Shown: positions 8,155 through 17,474, counted from the first letter of the stretch. The stretch is DNA of 64,000 nt from Rhodoblastus sp963710275 (GCA_963710275.1 CAVPZS010000002.1:682001-746000); one strand, 5' to 3'. Translations and numbers: made by a program. The notes: generated by a model from the sequence alone, not told the origin.

Positions 8155-10248
8155 ATGGTCCGGTTCTCGCCGCTTTGCCTGTCCCTTGGTTTTGCCCTCG
8201 CCCTTGGCCTTGGCGCCTCTTCCGCCCATGCGCTGGAGAGCGCGCCGATCACGACGGCTCACGCCGAGGTGCGGCTCACCTCGAACGTCGATGCTTTCCA
8301 GCCCGGGAAGCCGGTGCGGCTCGGCCTCCATTTCAAGCTCGCCAGGGGCTGGCATATCTACTGGAGCAATCCGGGGTCCGCCGGCCAGCCTCCCGAGGTC
8401 GCGTTCAATCTTCCCAAGGGCGCGAAGGCCTCAGCGATTGTCTGGCCAACGCCGTTGCGTGTGCCGGAAGGCCCGGCAATGACCTATTCCTATCTCGGCG
8501 AGGTCCTGCTGCCGCTCGAGATCACGACGCCATCAGGGCTTTCGTCGCTCCCAATCGAGGCCAAGGTCAATTGGCTGATCTGCGAAAAAATCTGCGTGCC
8601 GGAGCAAGGCGAATTGCGGCTCGACCTGCCGGCCGGCGGGGAAAAACCCTCCGCGCAGGCGCCCCTGTTCGCCGCCGCCGACGCGCGCATTCCCACGCCG
8701 TCGCCCTATGCCGCCGCCGTGTCGGCCGATGGCGTGCTGTCGCTTTCGCGCGGCGACGGCTGGCTCGCCTCGGTTCGCGACGCTTCGTTCCTGCCCGCCG
8801 CCTGGGGCGAGATCGACGATCTCGCGCCGCAGAAGGCGACAATCGCCGACGGCAAGGTCTCGCTCGCGCTGAAACTGGGGCCGACCTACGACCCGAAACA
8901 GGGCCTTCCCGGCGTGGCGGACCTGAAGGACGCGTCCGGGCGCGAGCGCTTCCTGACCGTAGCGGCGAAGCCCGACAGCGCGGCCGCCGCTGCGCAGCAG
9001 GCGGTCCTCCCGGCCAAGTCGGCGCCGGCCGCCAGTCCCGGCGTCCTGGCCACGCTCGCCTTCGCCTTCCTCGGCGGCCTGATCCTCAACCTGATGCCCT
9101 GCGTCTTCCCGATCCTGGCGATGAAGGCGGTCAGCATCGCGCGACTGGCCGGTCACGCCCATAGCAGCGTCAGGGCCCACGCGATCAGCTATACGCTCGG
9201 CATCCTCGTCTCCTTCGCGGCGCTCGGCGGCCTGCTGCTGGTCTTGCGCGCGGCGGGCATGGCGGCGGGATGGGGATTCCAGTTCCAGTCGCCGGTCTTC
9301 GTCATCGCCATGAGCTGGCTGCTGTTCGGGTTGGGCTTGAACCTTTCCGGCCTGTTCGAAATCGACCCGGGCATTGCGGGCGCAGGCGACGGTTTGACTC
9401 GCGCCGGCGGCCATGTTGGCAGCTTTTTCACCGGCCTGCTCGCGGTGCTGGTGGCGACGCCCTGTACCGCCCCATTCATGGGCGTGGCGATCGCGGCGGC
9501 GGCGACCGCGCCGGCCGCCGTGACGATTCTGATCTTCCTGGTCATGGGGCTCGGCCTTGCCGCGCCTTACGCGATGCTGACCTTCTTTCCGGCGGCGACG
9601 CGCTTTCTGCCGCGGCCCGGGCGCTGGATGGCGGTCTTCCGTCAGGCGCTCGCCTTCCCGATGTATGGCGCGGCGGTGTGGCTTGTCTGGGTCGCCGATC
9701 AGCAGACTGGCGCTGACGGCATGCTGGCGGCGCTGAGCGGCGCCCTGTTGATCGGCTTCGCCGCCTGGCTGCTCGGCGTGACACGGGAGAACGAGCGACG
9801 CGGACGCGCATTCGGCTGGAGCGGCGCCGCGGCCTCCGCCATCGGCGCGATCGCGCTCCTCTTCAACGTCGCCGCGACGCCCGCGCCGACTGCTGCCGCC
9901 GAGGGTGAAACGAGCTGGTCCGAAAGCCGCCTCGCGGCGCTGCGCCGGGCGGGCCAGCCCGTCTTCGTCAACATGACGGCGGCCTGGTGCGTCACCTGCC
10001 TCGTCAACGAGCGGGTCACGCTGTCGTCGGAAGCGGTGAAGCAGGCCTTCGCCGGCCACAAGGTCGCCTATCTCAAGGGCGACTGGACGCACGCCGATCC
10101 CGCGATATCGCAATATCTGCGCGAGCACGGCCGTGACGGCGTGCCGCTTTACGTATTCTACCCGTCCAACGGACAAAAGCCGGTCATCCTGCCGCAAGTG
10201 CTGACGGAAGGCGCCGTTCTCGACGAGATCGACCGGGCGGGAGGTTAA
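8155..10248 (+). CDS. ScsB/DsbD-like membrane thiol:disulfide interchange reductase
   Basis: A 697-residue protein that passes electrons from the cytoplasm to periplasmic thiols. Order: signal peptide (1-26), an N-terminal periplasmic domain with Cys143 and Cys147 (CEKIC), a DsbD-like eight-helix core with Cys316 (LMPCVFP) and Cys437 (VATPCTAPF), and a C-terminal thioredoxin-like domain with Cys612-Cys615 (WCVTC). The three cysteine pairs form the relay typical of DsbD/ScsB. The size and the following redoxin gene suggest the ScsB branch. The likely partner is the secreted redoxin 29 bases downstream. Confidence 0.88.
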   Translation: MVRFSPLCLSLGFALALGLGASSAHALESAPITTAHAEVRLTSNVDAFQPGKPVRLGLHFKLARGWHIYWSNPGSAGQPPEVAFNLPKGAKASAIVWPTPLRVPEGPAMTYSYLGEVLLPLEITTPSGLSSLPIEAKVNWLICEKICVPEQGELRLDLPAGGEKPSAQAPLFAAADARIPTPSPYAAAVSADGVLSLSRGDGWLASVRDASFLPAAWGEIDDLAPQKATIADGKVSLALKLGPTYDPKQGLPGVADLKDASGRERFLTVAAKPDSAAAAAQQAVLPAKSAPAASPGVLATLAFAFLGGLILNLMPCVFPILAMKAVSIARLAGHAHSSVRAHAISYTLGILVSFAALGGLLLVLRAAGMAAGWGFQFQSPVFVIAMSWLLFGLGLNLSGLFEIDPGIAGAGDGLTRAGGHVGSFFTGLLAVLVATPCTAPFMGVAIAAAATAPAAVTILIFLVMGLGLAAPYAMLTFFPAATRFLPRPGRWMAVFRQALAFPMYGAAVWLVWVADQQTGADGMLAALSGALLIGFAAWLLGVTRENERRGRAFGWSGAAASAIGAIALLFNVAATPAPTAAAEGETSWSESRLAALRRAGQPVFVNMTAAWCVTCLVNERVTLSSEAVKQAFAGHKVAYLKGDWTHADPAISQYLREHGRDGVPLYVFYPSNGQKPVILPQVLTEGAVLDEIDRAGG

Positions 10249-10277
10249 GGGGTTCGCAACCACCCATGGAGACGACA

Positions 10278-10889
10278 ATGAAGACATTTTTCTCAGCCGT
10301 TGCGGCGGCGCTGGTCATCGCGGCCACGCCTGCTCTCGCGGAGGAACTCAAGATCGGGCAGTCCGCCCCGAGCTTTACCGGTACGGACAGCAAGGGGCAG
10401 GCCGTGAGCCTGGCCGATTTCAAGGGCAAGACCGTTGTGCTCGAATGGACCAACGACGGGTGTCCCTATGTGAAGAAATGGTATGGAAGCGGGGCCATGC
10501 AGCAGTTGCAGCAGGACGCCGCCCGCCTCGGCGTCACGTGGCTGACCATCGCCAGTTCCGCGCCCGGCGAACAGGGTTATGTCGACGCTGCCCAGGCCAA
10601 TGCCGATACGGCCGATCGAAACGCGCATCCTGCGCATGTCCTGCTCGATCCGACCGGCGCGATCGGCCATCTCTACGGCGCGCAGACCACGCCGGATATC
10701 TTCGTGATCGGTCCCGACGGCGCGATCGCCTATATGGGCGGCGCGGACAGCATCGCCTCGACCAATGTCGAAGATCTGAAAAAAGCCGAGCCTTACGCCC
10801 GCGAAGCCATCGAGGCGGTGGCCGCCGGCAAGCCCGCGCCGCATCCGGTCACCCGGCCCTATGGCTGCACGGTCAAATATTCGAGTTGA
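10278..10889 (+). CDS. Exported redoxin/thioredoxin-fold protein
   Basis: A 203-residue AhpC/TSA-Redoxin family protein with a signal peptide (about 1-20, ending ALA). The reactive Cys is in WTNDGCPYVKKWY. There is no CxxC pair, so it is peroxiredoxin-like rather than a plain thioredoxin. The ATG at 10278 is preferred over an in-frame ATG at 10266 because GGAG lies 6 bases before it. It follows the ScsB-like gene and is probably its periplasmic partner, giving a peroxide- or metal-stress thiol system. It ends convergently with the FAD oxidase gene. Confidence 0.82.
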   Translation: MKTFFSAVAAALVIAATPALAEELKIGQSAPSFTGTDSKGQAVSLADFKGKTVVLEWTNDGCPYVKKWYGSGAMQQLQQDAARLGVTWLTIASSAPGEQGYVDAAQANADTADRNAHPAHVLLDPTGAIGHLYGAQTTPDIFVIGPDGAIAYMGGADSIASTNVEDLKKAEPYAREAIEAVAAGKPAPHPVTRPYGCTVKYSS

Positions 10890-10925
10890 AGGCGATCACT
10901 CGATGGAAGCTGCGGCGGCGTTGGA

Positions 10926-12308
10926 TCAGAAAATCTTGCCGGGGTTCAGTATCCCCTTCGGATCGAGCGCCGATTTCAGCGCGCGCATCAAGGCGATTTC
11001 CTCTTCGGTGCGGCTCAGATGGAGGTAAGGCTTCTTTTCCAGCCCGATCCCGTGTTCGGCGGACACCGATCCACGAAAGGCGCCGAGCGGTTCGTAGACC
11101 GCGCTCTCGACCTTGCCGCGCAAGACGAGATGGTCCTGCGGCCTGACCTGCACGATGACATGCAGATTCCCATCGCCAAGATGGCCGAAAATCCATAATT
11201 TGTGCTCGCCGATCGCCTCGGACAGGCTTTGCGGAAGCGCCTTCGTATAGGCTTCCATGCGCTCGAGCGGCAGGGAAACGTCGAAGATAATCGGGTAGCC
11301 GCCGACCACGACCATGTCGACATTGTCACGCAGCGACCAGAACGCCAGGCAATCGCTTTCCGATTGCGAAAGCGCAGCGTCGGCGACAAGGCCCTGCTCC
11401 ATGGCGGCATGCAGCGCCACGGCGAACCGCTCGGAATCCGTGGCCGGATCCGCGCCGAGCGCCTCGATGAGAACGTAATTGGCATAATCCTGGCCAATCG
11501 GCGGCTTGCCCTTGGCCGGCGGCGTGGTGACGATGCGATAGAAGGAATTCCACATCACCTCGAAGGCCGAAAGCGCCCCGGGCAGGCTGCGGTCCATGTG
11601 ACGCAACAGCGCGATCACTTTCGCAAAGTCATCGACGCCGACCAGGGCCATGGCGCGGGTCGTCGGCTTCTCCCGCAGGCGCAGGACGAGACGCGTGATC
11701 ACTCCCAGCGTCCCCTCCGTGCCGATGAAAAGCTGCTTGAGATCGTAGCCGGCATTGTTCTTGATGAGCCGGTTCATCGAGGACACGATGGTTCCGTCGG
11801 CGAGCACCGCCTCAAGTCCCAGCACCATGTCGCGCATCATCCCATAGCGGATGACGCGGTTGCCGCCGGCATTGGTCGCGGCGTTGCCGCCGAGCGTCGC
11901 CGTGCCGCGGCCGCCGAGATCCAGCGGAAAGAGCAGGTCATGCTTGTCCGCCGCCTCCTGAAGATCCTGCAGGACGACCCCGGCCTGCGCGACCGCGATC
12001 CGCTGGGTCGGATCGATCTCTTCGATTGACCGCATCCGCTCGAGCGACAGGATGAGGTCGGTGGGGCCCGCGTCGGCGCCATGGACAAGGCCGGTGAGAC
12101 CGCCTTGCGTCACCACGGCGGCGCCGCGTTCATGGCACAGGCGCATGATTCTTGCGACCTCCTCCGTGCTGACGGGACGAACCAGCATCTCCGCCTGCAG
12201 ATGGTCAAAGCGGAACGCGCCCGCCGACCTGAGCGCGACCTCCGTCGCCTCGAGGACGTTCTTCTCGCCGACGATTGCGCGCAATTCCTCGATCATCGCC
12301 GTCTCCAT
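10926..12308 (-). CDS. FAD-binding oxidoreductase (GlcD / D-lactate dehydrogenase family)
   Basis: A 460-residue flavoprotein. The FAD_binding_4 (PCMH) domain covers about residues 30-210 (VVTQGGLTGLVHGA, GGNAATNAGGNRVIRYG), followed by an FAD-oxidase C domain with GHLGDGNLHV and EHGIGLEKK. The family oxidises D-2-hydroxyacids such as D-lactate, glycolate or D-2-hydroxyglutarate. The start is the ATG at 12308, two bases after the ThDP enzyme stop, so this is the third gene of a coupled operon with an FMN dehydrogenase. D-mandelate is another possible substrate. The exact one cannot be read from the sequence. Confidence 0.88.
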   Translation of the reverse strand: METAMIEELRAIVGEKNVLEATEVALRSAGAFRFDHLQAEMLVRPVSTEEVARIMRLCHERGAAVVTQGGLTGLVHGADAGPTDLILSLERMRSIEEIDPTQRIAVAQAGVVLQDLQEAADKHDLLFPLDLGGRGTATLGGNAATNAGGNRVIRYGMMRDMVLGLEAVLADGTIVSSMNRLIKNNAGYDLKQLFIGTEGTLGVITRLVLRLREKPTTRAMALVGVDDFAKVIALLRHMDRSLPGALSAFEVMWNSFYRIVTTPPAKGKPPIGQDYANYVLIEALGADPATDSERFAVALHAAMEQGLVADAALSQSESDCLAFWSLRDNVDMVVVGGYPIIFDVSLPLERMEAYTKALPQSLSEAIGEHKLWIFGHLGDGNLHVIVQVRPQDHLVLRGKVESAVYEPLGAFRGSVSAEHGIGLEKKPYLHLSRTEEEIALMRALKSALDPKGILNPGKIF

Positions 12309-12310
12309 GT

Positions 12311-13855
12311 TCAAATCATCGCTTCGATCAGGCGTGGCCCTTTTGCGCGCATCGCGCTGGCGTATTGATCCGCGAATTCTTTCGTCGTCGCCGCGCGGCT
12401 CGCCTCGACTCCGAAACCTTTGGCGATCTGGCTCCAGTTCATTTCCGGATTGTGCAGGTCGAGCATGGACAGGGCGCGCGGTCCCGCGGCGGCGCCGACG
12501 CGCCCCATTTCGATGTTGAGGATCAGGTAGGAGCGGTTGGCGTAGATGATGGTGGTGATGTCGAGATTTTCGCGCGCCATCGTCCACAAGGCCTGCATCG
12601 TATAGGCCGCGCCGCCGTCGCCCGAGGCGCAGACGATTTTCTGGTCCCTCGCCGCCAGCGCGGCGCCGACCGCCACGGGAAGCGCTTGCCCGATCGAGCC
12701 GCCGCTGACCGGCATGTGGCGGTGCGGGCGGGCGCGGGCGAGGCTCATCAGCAAGGGCAGGCCCGAGGTCGCCGCCTCCTCGGAATAGACGACGTCGTCC
12801 GGCGTCAGATGCGCCACGATCTGCGCTACGTTGAAGGCGTTCAGCGGCCCGTCTGGCGGCAGGTCGGCGAGCGCAAGCGATATGCGCGCGGCGGGCGCGG
12901 CCGGCGCGTCGAGCGCGGCGGCGAGGTCCAGCAGCGCCTGCACGCCGTCCTCATGCGGCTGCGCCAGATACGCAAATTCGCATCCGTCGGGCGCGCAAAA
13001 ACTCGGTTTGCCGGGATAGGCGAAAAAGGATACCGGCGGCTTGGCGCCGACGAGCACGATCTGCTCGATATCGCGGAGAAAGGCGACGATCTGTTCGGCG
13101 AAATAAGGGATGCGCTCGACCGGGACGCGGCCGGCGCCGAGTTCGGTCAGCGGCGTCAGGGTATCGCACAGCAGGCGCACGCCGGTCTTCGCCTGGATCC
13201 GCCCCGCCGCCTCCAGCCCGGCGCCGAGCAGCGCCCGGCCCCGCATCAGCAGCGCCGTCTTTTTTCCATTGACGAGCCTGCGCGCGACGCGTTCGATCGC
13301 ATCAGCCGCGACCTTGCCGGGGACGATGTCCGGCAGCGGTCGCGCGGCGCCCTCGGCCGGACTCCAGGCCGTATCTGCGGGCAGGATCAGCGTCGCGACG
13401 CCGCCCGGCGCGGCGCGCGCCGCCTGCACCGCGCGCGCCGCGTCGCCGGCGACTTCGCCGGCGCTTTTCGAACTGGCGATCCACGAGGAGACCGGCCGCG
13501 CGAAGCCGGCGACGTCGGAGGTCAGCGGCGCGTCATATTGATGATGATAGGTGGCGTGATCGCCGACCACGTTCACCACCGGCGAGGCCGCGCGCCTGGC
13601 GTTGTGCAGGTTGGCGAGGCCGTTGGCGAGGCCGGGGCCGAGGTGCAGCAGCGTCGCCGCAGGCTTGCCGGCGATGCGGCCATAGCCGTCCGCAGCGCCC
13701 GTCGCCACGCCCTCGAACAGGCACAGCACCGGGCGCAGGGCCGGTGCGCTGTCGAGCGCCGCCACGAAATGCATTTCCGACGTGCCGGGATTGGCGAAGC
13801 AAACCTCGACGCCGCAATTGACAAGGGTTTGCACCAGAGCTTGCGCGCCGTTCAT
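12311..13855 (-). CDS. ThDP-dependent enzyme (acetolactate synthase / benzoylformate decarboxylase-like)
   Basis: A 514-residue thiamine-diphosphate enzyme with Pyr, middle and PP domains. Glu48 (LFEGVATGAADGYGR) is the cofactor-activating Glu, and the ThDP-Mg motif begins at GDGGAAYTMQALWTMAREN and ends near YANRSY. His71 (LLHLGPG) sits where benzoylformate decarboxylase has its catalytic His70, and NPGTSE matches that enzyme's NPGSNE loop. Databases usually label such proteins 'acetolactate synthase large subunit', but no small subunit is nearby. Located between an FMN hydroxyacid dehydrogenase and an FAD oxidase, it probably decarboxylates the 2-oxoacid they make. Confidence 0.82.
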   Translation of the reverse strand: MNGAQALVQTLVNCGVEVCFANPGTSEMHFVAALDSAPALRPVLCLFEGVATGAADGYGRIAGKPAATLLHLGPGLANGLANLHNARRAASPVVNVVGDHATYHHQYDAPLTSDVAGFARPVSSWIASSKSAGEVAGDAARAVQAARAAPGGVATLILPADTAWSPAEGAARPLPDIVPGKVAADAIERVARRLVNGKKTALLMRGRALLGAGLEAAGRIQAKTGVRLLCDTLTPLTELGAGRVPVERIPYFAEQIVAFLRDIEQIVLVGAKPPVSFFAYPGKPSFCAPDGCEFAYLAQPHEDGVQALLDLAAALDAPAAPAARISLALADLPPDGPLNAFNVAQIVAHLTPDDVVYSEEAATSGLPLLMSLARARPHRHMPVSGGSIGQALPVAVGAALAARDQKIVCASGDGGAAYTMQALWTMARENLDITTIIYANRSYLILNIEMGRVGAAAGPRALSMLDLHNPEMNWSQIAKGFGVEASRAATTKEFADQYASAMRAKGPRLIEAMI

Positions 13856-13892
13856 AATTCTTCCTTCCGAGCCGCGTCTTCGCGCGGTCGGC

Positions 13893-15074
13893 TCAGGTTA
13901 GACCTGTTTTGACATCGGCGCCAAGGTCGAGATGACCGCGCGCTATCTGGTCGATCCTGGTGACGCCGCTCAGCGCCATGGCGACGCGCAGTTCCTGCTG
14001 GAAAACTCTCAACAGGTCGCGAACGCCCTGTTCGCCGGCGCCCGCGAGCGCCCAGGCCCAGGGACGGCCGATCAGGACGCCCCGCGCCCCCAACGCCAGC
14101 GCCTTGAAGACATCGAGGCCGCCGCGAACGCCGCCATCGACGAAGACCTCGATATCCCCGCCGACGGCATCGACAACGGGGGCGAGTTTTGAAATCGACG
14201 ACGCCACGCTGTCGAGCTGGCGGCCGCCATGGTTGGACACGATGAGCCCGTCCGCCTGCGCTTCGACCGCCGCGCGGGCGTCTTCGACCTCCTGCACGCC
14301 TTTCAGGACGAGCTTGCCCTTCCAGCGCGACCGCAGCCATTCGATGTCCTTCCAGGTCACCGAAGGGTCGAACTGGGCGCTGACCCACTGCCTGATCGAC
14401 GTCACGTCCTCGGCGCCGGGGACCAGACCGGCGAAATTGCCGAGACTGTGCGGCTTGCCCTGCAGGCCGACGTCGAGAACCCAGCGCGGTCGCGCCGCCA
14501 GCTGCGCCGCCCTCATGAGCTGGCCTTTCAGCCCGGCGGCCAGCATGCCATTGCGCTCGTCGCGATGCCGCATGCCCGTCAGGGGCAAGTCGACGGTGAA
14601 CAGCAGGGTGGTGCATCCGGCGTCGGCGGCGCGGTCCAGCAGGGCCTCAATGACCCCGCGGTCGCGGATCATGTAAAGCTGGAACCAGAAGTTTTGCGCA
14701 GCCGCCCTCACCTCGTCGATCGGACAGACGCCGACCGTCGAGAGGGTGAATGGCACATTGCAGCCTTTCGCCGCGCGGACGGCCTGAACTTCGCCGCGAC
14801 GGGCGAAGATTCCCGCCATGCCGATCGGCGCGAGCGCTAGCGGCATGGACGCCTTTTCGCCCATCATCGTCGCGGACGTGTCTATGTCGGAAACGTCGGC
14901 GAGCGCCTTCTGGCGAATGCGCAGCGCCCTGAAATCCGCGACATTGGCGGCCAGGGTGATCTCGTCATTTGCTCCGCCGTCGATATAGTCGAACAGAAAG
15001 CGCGGCAGCCGCCGCTCGGCAAGTCGACGGTAATCATGCGCCGTCACAGGAATGAGATCACGAGCTCCGCCCAT
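13893..15074 (-). CDS. lldD: FMN-dependent L-2-hydroxyacid dehydrogenase (L-lactate/mandelate type)
   Basis: A 393-residue TIM-barrel flavoenzyme that oxidises an L-2-hydroxyacid to the 2-oxoacid and passes electrons to the respiratory chain. FLFDYIDGGAND, the FMN contacts (ALAPIGMAG, FQLYMIRDR), the catalytic His near residue 282 in SNHGGRQLDS, and the VFVDGGVRGG and GARGVLIGRPW phosphate loops all match the LldD/MdlB/glycolate oxidase family. The ATG at 15074 follows a GGAAGGA site. It leads an operon with the ThDP enzyme (37-base gap) and the FAD oxidase. L-lactate is the default substrate; mandelate is also possible given the second gene. Confidence 0.88.
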   Translation of the reverse strand: MGGARDLIPVTAHDYRRLAERRLPRFLFDYIDGGANDEITLAANVADFRALRIRQKALADVSDIDTSATMMGEKASMPLALAPIGMAGIFARRGEVQAVRAAKGCNVPFTLSTVGVCPIDEVRAAAQNFWFQLYMIRDRGVIEALLDRAADAGCTTLLFTVDLPLTGMRHRDERNGMLAAGLKGQLMRAAQLAARPRWVLDVGLQGKPHSLGNFAGLVPGAEDVTSIRQWVSAQFDPSVTWKDIEWLRSRWKGKLVLKGVQEVEDARAAVEAQADGLIVSNHGGRQLDSVASSISKLAPVVDAVGGDIEVFVDGGVRGGLDVFKALALGARGVLIGRPWAWALAGAGEQGVRDLLRVFQQELRVAMALSGVTRIDQIARGHLDLGADVKTGLT

Positions 15075-15320
15075 TCCGCTTTCCTTCCCGTCCGTTTCTT
15101 TCCGCTGGCAAAGCCAACGCTTGTCGTTGCTTAAGCCGGGAGCGAAGGTTTGTCGATTGCGATTCGCGGAAGCCGCCCGAGCCCGCATTTTGACCCATTT
15201 TCGCCGGAATTCTGTGGCGAGTTCTCTAACCCATTGTAACCTTTGCAGTAAGCCGTGCGGGCATCCGACGACGGCGGGGCGCCCTGATGATTTCACCTGC
15301 GGAAATTCCGCCTCAAGGCG

Positions 15321-16907
15321 ATGTTGCAGTGTCCAGCCACGCCGACTCGAACGCGCCTAATTCCTTGCGCCCGCCGATTTCAGGCGGGAGGCGCCGAAGC
15401 GGCGGCCGGCAAGCTTGAGGAGACCGCCGCGGACGTCCTTTCCGGGGCGCTCCGGCGCGCCGATGTCGCCAACCCGGATGAACTCGCGCGCAGCATCGCG
15501 CCGATGGTGGTCGCGGCCCTGCGCAGCGAAATCGCTGGCGTCCAGGACGCGCCTGGGAAAAGCCGAGCGGCCGCCGGCGCGCGGCGTCTCGCCGCGACCT
15601 TTGGCGCGCAGCTTAACAGCCTGTTGTCGGTGAAATTCTGGCGACTGCGCATGCTGAGCCTGCTGACCGGCCTGCCCCTGCAGGAAATCCTGCTCGATCA
15701 GGAAAGGAGGCCGGCCCTGCGCAGCATACTCGCGCTTGAACGCGACAGCGGAAAGCTGATCGCCAAGTGGCGTCCGGAAGGGGTCGCCGCCGAACTGATG
15801 TCGAACCTGACTGCCGCGATCAAGCAATTTTCGCTCAAGGAGCTTACCGCCCCGCAGGGCGACATGCGCGTGATGAATTTCCGCAGCAGCCGGATTTTTC
15901 TGCGCTCGTCCGCCCGCCTGATCATTGCCGCGGAATTCGCTGGAGAACCGCACCCAGACGACAAGGTCCGGACGGACCGCGGGCTAAAGGCGCTGATCCG
16001 CAAGGACGCGCCTGATGATCGCGATCTCGCGCGCGTCGCCGCGGAATTCGCGGCGCCGAGTCTTAAGCCCGGCGTCGCGCGCAAATGGATTCTCGGCTGC
16101 GCTCTCGCCGCGGCCGCGTTGCTGGCTGTTTTCGCGCTGCTGGCGTTTTTCTCACGCAACCCGCCCATGGAAAGGCGGCTTCAGGAAGCGCTCGCCGTGG
16201 AAAGGGCCACGCAGCCACAACTGCTCGGCTGGCCTCTGGCTCTGTCCATCGACAACGACAAGCACGTCGCCGAACTGAGCGGCGTCGCGCCGCCCGACGC
16301 CAATCTCGACGCTTTGGCCAAAACCCTGGCGGCTGCGACGCCCTATCGCCTCGACATGCATGTCACGAGCGTCGAAACCGCCGCCTCGGCCGCGGCTGCC
16401 GCGGCGACCGCGTCAGAACGAGCGGCGGCCCTGGCGGACCAGGTCCGGACGGAGCAGGCGCGGCTCGAAAAACTGGAGGCGCGTTTCCAGGCCGCGGAAA
16501 AATGGCTGACGGAAAAGCAGGCCGAGGCGGACACGCCGGCCGTGCGCCTGGCGCGGCTGGCGCAAACCACCGTGATCCTGTTCGGCGACGACGACAATTT
16601 CCTCGATTCCGACATCGCGCATCGCCAGCTTGCGGCGTTGGCGGCGGCGCTGAAAGCCGGCGGCGGAAGCCTGCGGGTGGTCGGCCACACGGATTCGCAC
16701 GGCTCGGCCGTGAAGAACCGCGCTTTGTCAAAGGCGCGCGCCGACGCTGTCATCGACGTGCTGGAAGCCGAAGGCATCCGAGGCCAAAGGCTCGTGGCGG
16801 CCGGACGCGCGGACGACGCGCCCATCGCCGTCGAGGATGGCGCCGAGCGACGGCGCAACCGCCGGGTGACATTCGATCTGCTCGAGACGCCAGACGGCGC
16901 GCCATAG
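15321..16907 (+). CDS. OmpA/MotB-domain membrane protein; N-terminal frame uncertain
   Basis: About 528 residues. A cytoplasmic N-terminal part (~1-250) is followed by one membrane helix (~255-275, CALAAAALLAVFALLAFF), an alanine-rich coiled coil (~350-400) and a C-terminal OmpA domain (LRVVGHTDSHGSAVKNRALSKARADAV, ERRRNRRVTFDL) expected to bind peptidoglycan. Partner unknown. The first ~25 residues from ATG 15321 are unlike the rest. A neighbouring frame from ATG 15287 (MISPAEIPPQGDVAVSSHAD) looks more natural and would join near 15390 with one base shift. Confidence 0.75.
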   Translation: MLQCPATPTRTRLIPCARRFQAGGAEAAAGKLEETAADVLSGALRRADVANPDELARSIAPMVVAALRSEIAGVQDAPGKSRAAAGARRLAATFGAQLNSLLSVKFWRLRMLSLLTGLPLQEILLDQERRPALRSILALERDSGKLIAKWRPEGVAAELMSNLTAAIKQFSLKELTAPQGDMRVMNFRSSRIFLRSSARLIIAAEFAGEPHPDDKVRTDRGLKALIRKDAPDDRDLARVAAEFAAPSLKPGVARKWILGCALAAAALLAVFALLAFFSRNPPMERRLQEALAVERATQPQLLGWPLALSIDNDKHVAELSGVAPPDANLDALAKTLAAATPYRLDMHVTSVETAASAAAAAATASERAAALADQVRTEQARLEKLEARFQAAEKWLTEKQAEADTPAVRLARLAQTTVILFGDDDNFLDSDIAHRQLAALAAALKAGGGSLRVVGHTDSHGSAVKNRALSKARADAVIDVLEAEGIRGQRLVAAGRADDAPIAVEDGAERRRNRRVTFDLLETPDGAP

Positions 16908-16925
16908 AAGTCGGGGCGAACGGCC

Positions 16926-17426
16926 TCAGAATTTGACGCCGATGGCGGTTGAGACGTCGGGCTCCTCGCCGGTGGCGAAGGCCTTGGCCATCTGCCAAGC
17001 GTAGGAGACGGTGGAATCGGATCCGATCCAGATCTTGCCGGCCCTCGGAGTGAACATGAGCAGGCTCAGGTCGGGATCCTCCCTGCCCTCCTTGTACCAG
17101 GCGGAGACCGAGGGTCCCCACAGCCGGTCGATGGTCGCGCGTTCCGCGTTCTGCACGATGGCGCCCTCGAGCCAGGCAAAGAAATCGCCGTCCTTGCCCA
17201 CAACCGCCACCTGCCCGGTTGCGCCGAGCCCCACTTTGGCCGTCAAGCTGCCTGAAGTCCTGGTGAAGAAATAGATCAGCGATCGCCCATCGTCGACGTG
17301 GGGAACCATCGGCCGCATTCCGTCATCGCCATCGGCGAGCCCCAGCATCACCACATGGGTTCGGGCGATTTCGGCGAGCAGCGTCGCCGCGGGATTTTTT
17401 CTTGCTTCTGCGACATCCGCCATCAT
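16926..17426 (-). CDS. General stress protein, pyridoxamine 5'-phosphate oxidase fold
   Basis: A 166-residue split-barrel flavin-binding protein of the PPOX/general-stress-26 type (DGRSLIYFFTRTSGSL, FFAWLEGAIVQNAERATIDRLWGPSVSAWYKEG, LLMFTPRAGKIWIG). Family members bind FMN or FAD and are induced by stress; the reaction is not known. ATG at 17426 or 17423 (adjacent codons). A perfect sigma-EcfG promoter 23 bases upstream makes it a member of the stress regulon of this genome. It converges with the OmpA-domain gene. Confidence 0.85.
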   Translation of the reverse strand: MMADVAEARKNPAATLLAEIARTHVVMLGLADGDDGMRPMVPHVDDGRSLIYFFTRTSGSLTAKVGLGATGQVAVVGKDGDFFAWLEGAIVQNAERATIDRLWGPSVSAWYKEGREDPDLSLLMFTPRAGKIWIGSDSTVSYAWQMAKAFATGEEPDVSTAIGVKF

Positions 17427-17448
17427 CGTCACCCCAGAATTCGGACGA

Positions 17449-17474
17449 AACGCGCGCGGCGGCGGAGCCGTTCC
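17449..17474 (-). promoter_or_regulatory. Sigma-EcfG promoter of the PPOX stress gene
   Basis: On the minus strand GGAAC (17474-17470), 17 bases, CGTT (17452-17449): an exact fit to the general stress consensus. It lies 23 bases before ATG 17426 and points at it. Confidence 0.82.

Noticed and set aside
8533..10287. Long minus-strand open frame opposite the ScsB-like gene
   Set aside because: It is Arg/Gly/Ala-rich shadow coding with no motif, exactly opposite a protein with clear domains. Similar shadows at 17639-20020, 22059-24017, 26791-28671 and 28693-30279 were rejected for the same reason.
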